A stretch of DNA of 45,157 nucleotides from an uncultured Calothrix sp. Its GTDB lineage: Bacteria > Cyanobacteriota > Cyanobacteriia > Cyanobacteriales > Nostocaceae. The notes beneath the pieces are model-generated. The model did no database searches. It saw only the letters and a program-made list of their open reading frames with translations, and was not told where the DNA came from. Below are positions 37,648 through 45,157 of the stretch, piece by piece (position 1 is the stretch's first letter; each line of letters starts with the position of its first letter). Made by a program: the position numbers and the translations under genes. Location: assembly GCA_937973965.1 (NCBI GenBank), contig CALJJQ010000042.1, positions 1-45,157 of the forward strand. Reading direction: 5' to 3'.

Positions 37648-39087
37648 ATGCACACCTTTGAAGAATCCCAGCAAACTACCGCTAGTATCAAAAATCTACC
37701 TGGATTTGATACCAATCATCCACCAGACCCCAAATTAATTGATACCTGTGTTCATTGCGGATTTTGTTTATCCACCTGTCCCAGCTATCGAGTCCTTGGG
37801 AAAGAAATGGACTCACCCCGGGGACGAATTTATCTCATGGATGCAATCAACGAGGGAGAAATAGCCCTTAATCAAGCAACTGCACAACATTTTGATTCTT
37901 GCTTAGGTTGTCTTGCTTGTGTCTCTACCTGTCCGTCAGGAGTCCAATACGATAAGCTAATTTCGGCAACTCGACACCAAGTAGAACGAAACTATTCCCG
38001 TAACTGGTTTGATCAAATTTTCCGTCAACTCATATTCTCTCTTTTTCCCTATCCCCACCGCTTAAGAATACTTTTAATCCCCTTATACATCTACCAAAAA
38101 CTCGGTTTACCAAAAATAGTTCGCGCAACAGGTTTACTCAAACACCTTTCCCCCCGTCTTGCGGCAATGGAATCCATCCTACCGCAGTTATCCTGGCAAA
38201 GTCTCTTCAAAGCCGATTTTCCAGACCTGATTCCGGCTCAAGGTCAAAAACGCTACCGAGTCGGCATGATTCTCGGTTGTGTGCAAAGACTATTTTTCTC
38301 TCCTGTCAACGCAGCCACAGCACGGGTTTTAACAGCCAATGGGTGCGAGGTGGTCATACCCAAATCCCAGGGTTGCTGTGCGGCTTTACCCGAACACCAG
38401 GGACAAACAGCCCAAGCCCAAAGTTTAGCACGACAAATGATTGATAGCTTTGCCGATACGGATGTAGATTATGTGATTATTAATGCGGCAGGGTGTGGAC
38501 ATACCCTGAAGGAATACGGACATATTTTGGCTGATGACCCAGAATATGCGCAAAAAGCGCGGGAATTTGCAAGCAAAGTGCGGGATGTCCAGGAGTTTTT
38601 AGCGGAAGTCGGTTTAACAGCGACCCTTTCCCCGTTAACCGACACACCCTTAACGATGGTGTATCAAGACGCTTGTCACCTGCTCCACGGTCAAAAAATA
38701 AGCGTTCAACCTCGACAAATCCTGAAACAGATTCCCAATGTCCAACTTCGGGAACCGATTGATGCAGCTTTGTGTTGTGGTAGTGCGGGAGTATACAATA
38801 TGCTGCAACCAGAGGTTGCTGAAGAATTAGGAATCCAAAAAGCCAAAAATCTTGTCAATACGGGTGCGCAATTAATAGCTTCCGCAAATCCCGGTTGTTC
38901 CCTGCAAATTCGCAAATATTTACAAGCTCAGGGTGAGAAAATTCCCCTAATGCACCCGATGGAATTGCTGGATTTATCCATTCGAGGAGAAAAACTGAGT
39001 ATTAATTACGTAGACGCGAAGCGGTTTGCCGCAGGCTATTACAAATTACGAATTACGAATTATTTACCTATCCTCAAAAGGGAATAA
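37648..39087 (+). CDS. glcF: glycolate oxidase iron-sulfur subunit
   Basis: A 479-residue GlcF, electron-transfer subunit for glycolate dehydrogenase in photorespiration. Two 4Fe-4S sites: Cys34-37-40-44 (CVHCGFCLSTC) and Cys85-88-91-95 (CLGCLACVSTC). Two CCG-type blocks follow: GCCAALPEHQG and ALCCGSAGVYNM. The native protein should end near residue 450 (MELLDLSIRG); the last 27 or so residues (NYVDAKRFAAGYYKLRIT and on) are encoded by a dispersed repeat that also occurs between potD and potB. The stop codon overlaps the end of the convergent gene by 14 bp. glcD and glcE are not in the window. Confidence 0.92.
   Translation: MHTFEESQQTTASIKNLPGFDTNHPPDPKLIDTCVHCGFCLSTCPSYRVLGKEMDSPRGRIYLMDAINEGEIALNQATAQHFDSCLGCLACVSTCPSGVQYDKLISATRHQVERNYSRNWFDQIFRQLIFSLFPYPHRLRILLIPLYIYQKLGLPKIVRATGLLKHLSPRLAAMESILPQLSWQSLFKADFPDLIPAQGQKRYRVGMILGCVQRLFFSPVNAATARVLTANGCEVVIPKSQGCCAALPEHQGQTAQAQSLARQMIDSFADTDVDYVIINAAGCGHTLKEYGHILADDPEYAQKAREFASKVRDVQEFLAEVGLTATLSPLTDTPLTMVYQDACHLLHGQKISVQPRQILKQIPNVQLREPIDAALCCGSAGVYNMLQPEVAEELGIQKAKNLVNTGAQLIASANPGCSLQIRKYLQAQGEKIPLMHPMELLDLSIRGEKLSINYVDAKRFAAGYYKLRITNYLPILKRE
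39004..39062. repeat. dispersed repeat inside the 3' end of glcF
   Basis: ATTACGTAGACGCGAAGCGG, then TTTGCCGCAGGCTATTACA and AATTACGAATTACGAATT heptamers. It matches the unit at 31023-31060 with few changes. Confidence 0.85.
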
Positions 39088-39805
39088 ACACGGCTTCATC
39101 AGGATCCCAATCCCGACCCTGACAAAAATCATCAATCCAATTTGCTAAATTTCGTGGACTCAAAATCGCCGAATTATTGACCTCATTTGCGACTGGTTGA
39201 GAGTGGGTGGGGATAATTTTTCCTGTGGGGGGAGCAGATTGTTTGAACATAACCTGATTTGATGGGGAAATTGAAACTGCTGTGGAAGTCCGAGAGATAG
39301 GAACTTTGCCATTGCCATGATATCCATTTTCATTATTTTCGTGATGAATATTTTGGTTCGTCATTTGCTTAGTTAGTGGGGAAATAATCCGAGTTACAGC
39401 AGAATGTGCATGTATTTCATTCAGTTGATGATTTCCATTTGCCCCATGATTCCTTTCTCCACCAGAATCAGATATATTGGAGTGAGGGAATGGGGGGGAA
39501 TTTTCCTGGTTCAGCAAATGCAAATGTTTATCGGGGTTAAAATCTAAACCTAAAGCAGCAATCACCTGATCGGGATTATTATTTAAATCTGCAATCAAAG
39601 GTAAAATTTGGCTTAAATCTGGCTCTAGAACCGCTACCGTTGCCAAAATAAACCCAGATAGAGGTCGGCGATCGCCATTGTAATCTCCCCAGATTTGCAT
39701 CTTTTCCAGCCAATGATAATTTTGCTGGTAGTAAGTCAGCCACTTGATTTTCAAATTATGCCTTAACTGTTGAATATTAATTGGATACTGCGCTTGTGGT
39801 GACAC
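39074..39805 (-). CDS. DUF5331-like cyanobacterial protein, function unknown
   Basis: A 243-residue protein. I chose GTG at 39805, with GAGG 6 nt upstream; a TTG six codons earlier has no such site. The N-terminal 75 residues (INIQQLRHNLKIKWLTYYQQ, then RRPLSGFILATVAVLEP and NNNPDQVIAALGLDFNPD) match a cyanobacteria-specific domain that I recall as DUF5331. The middle is low-complexity (N, H, G, S). The C-terminus ILSPRNLANWIDDFCQGRDW looks conserved. No catalytic or membrane features. It converges on glcF with a 14-bp overlap at the stops. Confidence 0.65.
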   Translation of the reverse strand: MSPQAQYPINIQQLRHNLKIKWLTYYQQNYHWLEKMQIWGDYNGDRRPLSGFILATVAVLEPDLSQILPLIADLNNNPDQVIAALGLDFNPDKHLHLLNQENSPPFPHSNISDSGGERNHGANGNHQLNEIHAHSAVTRIISPLTKQMTNQNIHHENNENGYHGNGKVPISRTSTAVSISPSNQVMFKQSAPPTGKIIPTHSQPVANEVNNSAILSPRNLANWIDDFCQGRDWDPDEAVFIPF

Positions 39806-40154
39806 ACGTAAACCTCTAAACAAGTGAGTGGTGACTAGATTGGTAAATTTGTCAGGATTTTGTGATTATATGGAGATATGGAATTGATTTTTGATAGCAA
39901 GATTGAGTCAAATCAAGTTCCACAAAATTCCAGCCAAATTATGTAATTAGTATGACACGAATTGGCAGTGTAAATATCATCTACAGACTCTTAAATCCAA
40001 TAAATCTCACGGGGATAAACAATTTTATCCACAGATTGGTTAAGTTGCAAATGGGATTTAATAATGCTCTTGACATAATCAACCCGTACTCCACCATAAC
40101 AAACACAATCCGGCAATATTAGTACAGGTTGGTGGACATATCTAGACCATTTAT

Positions 40155-40260
40155 CTTGTCCCTATGCTCCGCGTGGGGACGCATTCCACGAGGTTCTGCC
40201 TCAAATCAGAAAGCGGAGCTTCCCAATCTGTATTCCAAGCCAGAGTCTTGGAACAAGTTT
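40155..40260. repeat. 106-bp multi-hairpin repeat, copy 1
   Basis: About 90% identical to copy 2 (11 differences in 106). Contains GTCCC...GGGGAC, GAGG...CCTC, an AAAGC-GGA-GCTTC stem and TTCCAAG...CTTGGAA arms. Confidence 0.85.
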
Positions 40261-40355
40261 AACAGTTTTGATCATCGAGGAGGTTTAAGCCTTACATACC
40301 TATTTGGAAAGCACTTTGGGTGACTAAAATCCCCTTAATTCCTTACAAAGTATAG

Positions 40356-40375
40356 AGACGCGATATATCGCGTCT
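40356..40375. repeat. palindrome AGACGCGATATATCGCGTCT
   Basis: A perfect 20-bp palindrome of the family also seen at 2031, 29469 and 32204. Confidence 0.8.
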
Positions 40376-40409
40376 TTACTATTACTATTTTTCAGCAAGT
40401 CCTATTTCA

Positions 40410-40525
40410 AGATGGTGCGATCGCTTTTCTCGTTGATGGTGGGGGGTATTGCGATCGCTTTTCCACAATGACAATTTTACGATTATTCGTTGGTGGTGAG
40501 GGGTATTGCGATCGCTTTTCCAGGA
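40410..40525. repeat. tandem repeat of about 57 bp with HIP1 sites
   Basis: The string GGGGTATTGCGATCGC plus TTTTCCA is exactly repeated at 40443 and 40500 (period 57), and a third, partial unit with GCGATCGCTTTTC lies at about 40417. GTTGATGGTGG / GTTGGTGGTGA precede each unit. Confidence 0.8.
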
Positions 40526-40537
40526 TGACGGTTTTCT

Positions 40538-40643
40538 CTCGTCCCTATGCTCCGCGTGGGGACGCATTTCACGAGTCTCTGACTCGAATCAGGAAGCAGA
40601 GCTTCCCGATCTGTATTCCAAGTCAGAGTCTTGGAAGAAGTTT
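40538..40643. repeat. 106-bp multi-hairpin repeat, copy 2
   Basis: Direct copy of 40155-40260. Stems: GTCCC...GGGGAC, CGAGTC-TCT-GACTCG, GGAAGC-AGA-GCTTCC and TTCCAAG...CTTGGAA. The first two differ from copy 1 partly in a pair-preserving way. Confidence 0.85.
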
Positions 40644-40747
40644 GTGGTCACGGTTTGTGCATGACTTTGTATCTCTTCCCAAGGAGGAATGCAATACTGC
40701 TCGTTAAGAATTTTTCGTAGTGATTCTGTTTCCCTACTCCCCGCTCC

Positions 40748-41752
40748 CTACTCACTGAAAGTTTTAGGAATTTGCTCCCAGTCCGGGGTTAGTCCTTTAG
40801 ATTTCAGCCATTCACGGTTAAAGATGCGTGACTGGTAACGCGTCCCACTATCGCATAAAATCGTCACAATTGTGTGTCCTGGTCCCATTTGTTTGGCAAG
40901 TTTGACCGCAGCACCCACATTAATACCCGTAGAACCACCCATCAACAACCCATCTTTATACAAAAGCTGATACACTACCCTCAGTGCCTCTTGGTCATTG
41001 ACTTGAATTGCGTCGTCTGTGGGTGCGCCTTCCATATTGGCGGTAATCCGACTATTCCCAATTCCTTCCGTAATGGAATTACCTTCAATCTTGATTTCAC
41101 CTGTCTTAATATAGCTATATAAACCGCTACCCATTGGGTCGGCGACCACACAGCGAATTTGGGGATTTTTTTCCTTCAAATACATGGCCACACCAGCAAA
41201 AGTACCACCAGTTCCCGTTGCAGCCACCCAAGCATCCACATTACCATCGGTTTGTCGCCAAATTTCTGCACCTGTAGTTTCATAGTGAGCTTGACGATTG
41301 GCCAGATTATCAAATTGATTAGCCCAAATTGCGTTTTCCATCTCACTCGCAATTCGTCCAGAAAGCTTGACGTAATTATTTGGGTCTTTGTAGGGAACAG
41401 CTGGAACTGGTCGTACTTCCGCACCCAGCACCCGTAACGCATCCATTTTTTCCTGGGATTGGGTGTCGGGAATAATAATTAAACATTTATATCCTTTGGC
41501 ATTACAAATATGGGCTAATCCAATACCCGTATTACCAGCAGTTCCTTCCACAACGGTTCCACCGGGTTTGAGAATACCCTTTGCTTCCGCATCTTGAATA
41601 ATATACAATGCTGCTCGGTCTTTGACAGAACCACCGGGATTGAGAAATTCGGCTTTTGCCAAGATATTACAACCCGTTTCTTCGCTAAAGCTTTTGAGTT
41701 TGATGAGGGGTGTATTTCCAACTGTACCGATGAATCCGTCTTTGATATCCAT
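40748..41752 (-). CDS. cysK: cysteine synthase A-family enzyme (O-acetylserine sulfhydrylase)
   Basis: A 334-residue PLP enzyme of the CysK/CBS family that makes cysteine from O-acetylserine and sulfide. The PLP lysine is Lys44 in PGGSVKDRA. The substrate loop is TAGNTG (71-76) rather than the TSGNTG of standard CysK. The glycine-rich phosphate-binding loop is GTGGTFAG. Length and the VRPVPAVPYKDPNNY insert resemble a second cysteine-synthase type found in cyanobacteria and fungi rather than classic CysK, so the symbol is tentative. Divergent from the flavoprotein gene. Confidence 0.85.
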   Translation of the reverse strand: MDIKDGFIGTVGNTPLIKLKSFSEETGCNILAKAEFLNPGGSVKDRAALYIIQDAEAKGILKPGGTVVEGTAGNTGIGLAHICNAKGYKCLIIIPDTQSQEKMDALRVLGAEVRPVPAVPYKDPNNYVKLSGRIASEMENAIWANQFDNLANRQAHYETTGAEIWRQTDGNVDAWVAATGTGGTFAGVAMYLKEKNPQIRCVVADPMGSGLYSYIKTGEIKIEGNSITEGIGNSRITANMEGAPTDDAIQVNDQEALRVVYQLLYKDGLLMGGSTGINVGAAVKLAKQMGPGHTIVTILCDSGTRYQSRIFNREWLKSKGLTPDWEQIPKTFSE

Positions 41753-41983
41753 TTTTTGTCACCTGTATTTGCCAAGATATATAAAAATTTTGGCTCATTC
41801 TGGGTACAGGTTCGGAGTTTTTCGGGGAAAAATTATCGTTGTAGTCGGTTAACGTGAGTTCGATGAACCTCAGATTAAATTGGTATGAGTAGAGACAACC
41901 CCTAGATGCGCCTAGTGTGGCTTCCCATCGAGTCGGGTCATCTCTGTTTTTACCTTTATTTTGTTGATCATCTGTAATTCCCA
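41753..41983. promoter_or_regulatory. divergent promoter region of cysK and the flavoprotein gene
   Basis: 231 bp that must drive both genes. It holds GTGAGTTCGATGAACCTC (41854-41871), which occurs inverted at 24746-24763, so part of the region is repeat-derived. I did not find a clear -35/-10 pair. Confidence 0.4.
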
Positions 41984-42568
41984 ATGGTATCCCTTGCTCC
42001 TTGGCGTTCTTCCCTGAGTCATGCTTTACACCGGAATCGGAAACCCTTTGCTCGCTATTTCCAACTGGCTACGATTGGAATGGATGGAATGCCAGCAAAT
42101 CGTACTGTGGTGTTTCGGGGTTTTGTCGATGGTACCAATCAAATCAAAATTATCACGGATATTCGGAGTAAAAAATACGACTCAATCCGAACTAGGTCTG
42201 ACGGGGAAATTTGCTGGTATTTTACCGATACCCGTGAACAATTTCGCATTGCCGGAAAATTAATACTTGTTGACAAAGATACACCAACAGATGATGATTT
42301 CAAATTACTACGCGATCGCACATGGCAAGATTTATCGGAATCAGCGAGATTACAGTTTATTTGGCCAAACCCAGGTGAAAAACGGAACCCCAACGACAAT
42401 TTTACAGTAGACCCCCCAAACCCCCATCAACCTGTGGATAATTTTTGTCTATTAATCCTCAACCCGCTCAAAGTTGACCATTTGCAACTACGGGGTAATC
42501 CCCAAAATCGTTATCTCTATGAATGTGATCAGTTCAACAACTGGTCGGTAGTGGAAGTAAATCCCTAG
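41984..42568 (+). CDS. pyridoxamine 5'-phosphate oxidase-like FMN-binding protein
   Basis: A 194-residue split-barrel flavoprotein of the Alr4036 type (Pyridox_oxase_2, recalled). The FMN-binding RTVVFRGF and TDIRSKKYDSI segments and the WYFTDTREQFRIAGK block near residues 85-100 are typical. True PNPOx makes pyridoxal phosphate; this subfamily lacks the standard C-terminal PNPOx signature and its substrate is not known. It is a single gene facing the R3H gene. Confidence 0.8.
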   Translation: MVSLAPWRSSLSHALHRNRKPFARYFQLATIGMDGMPANRTVVFRGFVDGTNQIKIITDIRSKKYDSIRTRSDGEICWYFTDTREQFRIAGKLILVDKDTPTDDDFKLLRDRTWQDLSESARLQFIWPNPGEKRNPNDNFTVDPPNPHQPVDNFCLLILNPLKVDHLQLRGNPQNRYLYECDQFNNWSVVEVNP

Positions 42569-42617
42569 TTAGAGAACAACTCCCAAATTCTGAAAGTAGC
42601 TTTTCCCACTCCCGTAC

Positions 42618-42637
42618 AGACGCGGTATATCCTGTCT
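42618..42637. repeat. degenerate GAGACGCG palindrome
   Basis: AGACGCGGTATATCCTGTCT, an imperfect relative of the 40356 palindrome, in the convergent gap. Confidence 0.6.
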
Positions 42638-42670
42638 CTCCCTATTCCCCACTCCCTAATTTACAAACGA

Positions 42671-42721
42671 AAGAAAAACCTACCTAGCTCAAACAAAAGT
42701 GCATTGAGAGTTAAGTAGGTT
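42671..42721 (-). terminator. candidate terminator of the ldpA-R3H operon
   Basis: Two-part stem: AACCTAC (42677-42683) with GTAGGTT (42715-42721), and CTCAA (42688-42692) with TTGAG (42704-42708). On the minus strand it is followed by TTTTTCTTT. It lies 28 bp after the R3H stop codon and may also end the convergent flavoprotein transcript. Confidence 0.6.
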
Positions 42722-42748
42722 GCGTCTGGAATTAAAACTACAAATCAA

Positions 42749-44485
<1,737 letters not shown>

Positions 44486-44508
44486 GCTTTTAATGGTGAC
44501 GTGTTTAA

Positions 44509-45157
44509 TTACGGCAATTGGCGCGATATACGCGTCGGCTGTGACTGTGACTTGAGTTGGGAAACAAGCGAACTAGCAAGCTTGACGGCTTGCCATAGTA
44601 AATCTGGCTCCTGCTCTAAGTAAATACTTTTGCGAATTCCAGTTTGATTCACCTCCCTTTCTTCTAATGCATGGATAACCGGTGACAGCAACTTTCGCGC
44701 ATAACTACCGTAGGCAATCCCCGCTATATAGGAAGATTGCCCAGAATTATGCTTCAATAAGGATAGCGATCGCAATTTGGTTACGGTATACCCATTCGTA
44801 CCCCCTGCCAATTGCACATAACCCGGTAAATTTGCTGCCAAAACTTTCTGACCGAGCCTGACTGTGGCTTGAGTGGTTCCGTCGCCAATATCTCCACTCA
44901 TTGCCCTGCCGTCGGTCTGCCACACTATTGTCCCTACCTGTGGCAAAATCATTTTACTAAGGAAATTTAGGTAATCTATTATACCTTCTCCATCAGGACA
45001 ACTAACCGCAACCACTTTCAGTCTTCGGGCGTGCTTCTCAATCGCAGTCCACAAACGCTGAAACTCCGTATACCTACCTACCTGAGTATGTATCTCTACT
45101 GCACTTACTCCCCCCGATAAAACCAATGGTGCTACTGCTCCTGGTGTAGATACATAT
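44509..45157 (-). CDS. ldpA: LdpA, C-terminal part (runs off the window)
   Basis: The frame is open to the right edge, so the gene is cut: about 215 C-terminal residues are visible. GVSAVEIHTQVGRYTEFQRLW and WQTDGRAMSGDIGDGTTQA, then AANLPGYVQLAGGTNGYTV and GIAYGSYARKLL, match the C-terminal domain of LdpA (light-dependent period protein), as I recall it. Full LdpA has an N-terminal region with 4Fe-4S clusters and passes redox information to the circadian clock in Synechococcus. The cluster-binding cysteines would lie outside this window. The TTG at 45126 is not a real start. Confidence 0.8.
   Translation of the reverse strand, partial: YVSTPGAVAPLVLSGGVSAVEIHTQVGRYTEFQRLWTAIEKHARRLKVVAVSCPDGEGIIDYLNFLSKMILPQVGTIVWQTDGRAMSGDIGDGTTQATVRLGQKVLAANLPGYVQLAGGTNGYTVTKLRSLSLLKHNSGQSSYIAGIAYGSYARKLLSPVIHALEEREVNQTGIRKSIYLEQEPDLLWQAVKLASSLVSQLKSQSQPTRISRQLP

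Larger units (their letters stand above)
39806..40747. other. long repeat-rich spacer before cysK
   Basis: 942 bp with no supported gene. It contains two copies of a 106-bp hairpin-rich repeat (40155, 40538), a GAGACGCG palindrome (40356) and a tandem repeat of about 57 bp centred on HIP1 octamers (40410-40525). Small frames at 40129, 40385 and 40468 are produced by these repeats. Confidence 0.7.

Noticed and set aside
40385-40567. 60-codon frame with a repeated WKSDRNTPHHQR segment
   Set aside because: The protein repeat is only the translation of the 57-bp HIP1 tandem repeat on the opposite strand.

Overview
This window is chromosomal DNA of a cyanobacterium, most likely a filamentous, heterocyst-forming type (Nostocales). 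The evidence is the cyanobacterial gene order of the ribosomal cluster, many HIP1 octamers (GCGATCGC), heptameric short tandem repeats such as TTGGATT and AGTAGTC, small palindromic repeats, and typical cyanobacterial genes (ldpA, a Ycf45-type R3H ATPase, a pyridoxamine-oxidase-like flavoprotein). No rRNA, tRNA, CRISPR array, prophage or complete insertion sequence is visible.

Layout. 1-1968: a mostly empty stretch, then a lipoprotein PQQ-type sugar dehydrogenase (+). 2207-21616: one long minus-strand block holding the S10-spc-alpha ribosomal cluster and its usual cyanobacterial tail. In transcription order it is rplC-rplD-rplW-rplB-rpsS-rplV-rpsC-rplP-rpmC-rpsQ-rplN-rplX-rplE-rpsH-rplF-rplR-rpsE-rplO-secY-adk-infA-rpmJ-rpsM-rpsK-rpoA-rplQ-truA-rplM-rpsI-rpmE-prfA. 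rpmJ is too short for a normal ORF scan but is present. rpsJ, rpsN and rpmD are absent, as usual in cyanobacteria. 22446-24592 (+): a CrtX-like glycosyltransferase and an alpha/beta hydrolase in one operon. 24987-25820 (-): a secreted Pro/Ser/Thr-rich repeat protein. 26368-28629 (+): a class A penicillin-binding protein with an N-terminal FHA domain. 29542-33408 (-): a polyamine-type ABC importer (potA, potD, potB) with no potC. 33613-36755 (-): a small membrane protein and a PEP-synthase-like protein with an eroded ATP-binding region. 37648-39087 (+): glcF, converging on a DUF5331-like gene. 40748-42568: cysteine synthase and a divergent flavoprotein gene. 42749 to the right edge (-): R3H/AAA ATPase preceded by the C-terminal part of ldpA, which runs off the window.

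The most interesting signal is a shared 5' leader in front of two separate ribosomal transcription units, rplM-rpsI and rpmE. Each copy starts at a good promoter, carries a conserved promoter-proximal block, a hairpin whose arms still pair although their sequences differ, and a conserved A-rich block about 80 nt before the start codon. A third, partial copy lies after the alpha/beta hydrolase gene. Other points of interest are repeats that have become coding sequence at the 3' ends of glcF and the hydrolase gene, repeat invasion of the ribosomal cluster and the pot operon, a 106-bp multi-hairpin repeat with compensatory changes, and a small MITE. Start codons were reassigned where a Shine-Dalgarno site and family alignment from memory decide it; several ribosomal genes use GTG and infA uses TTG.
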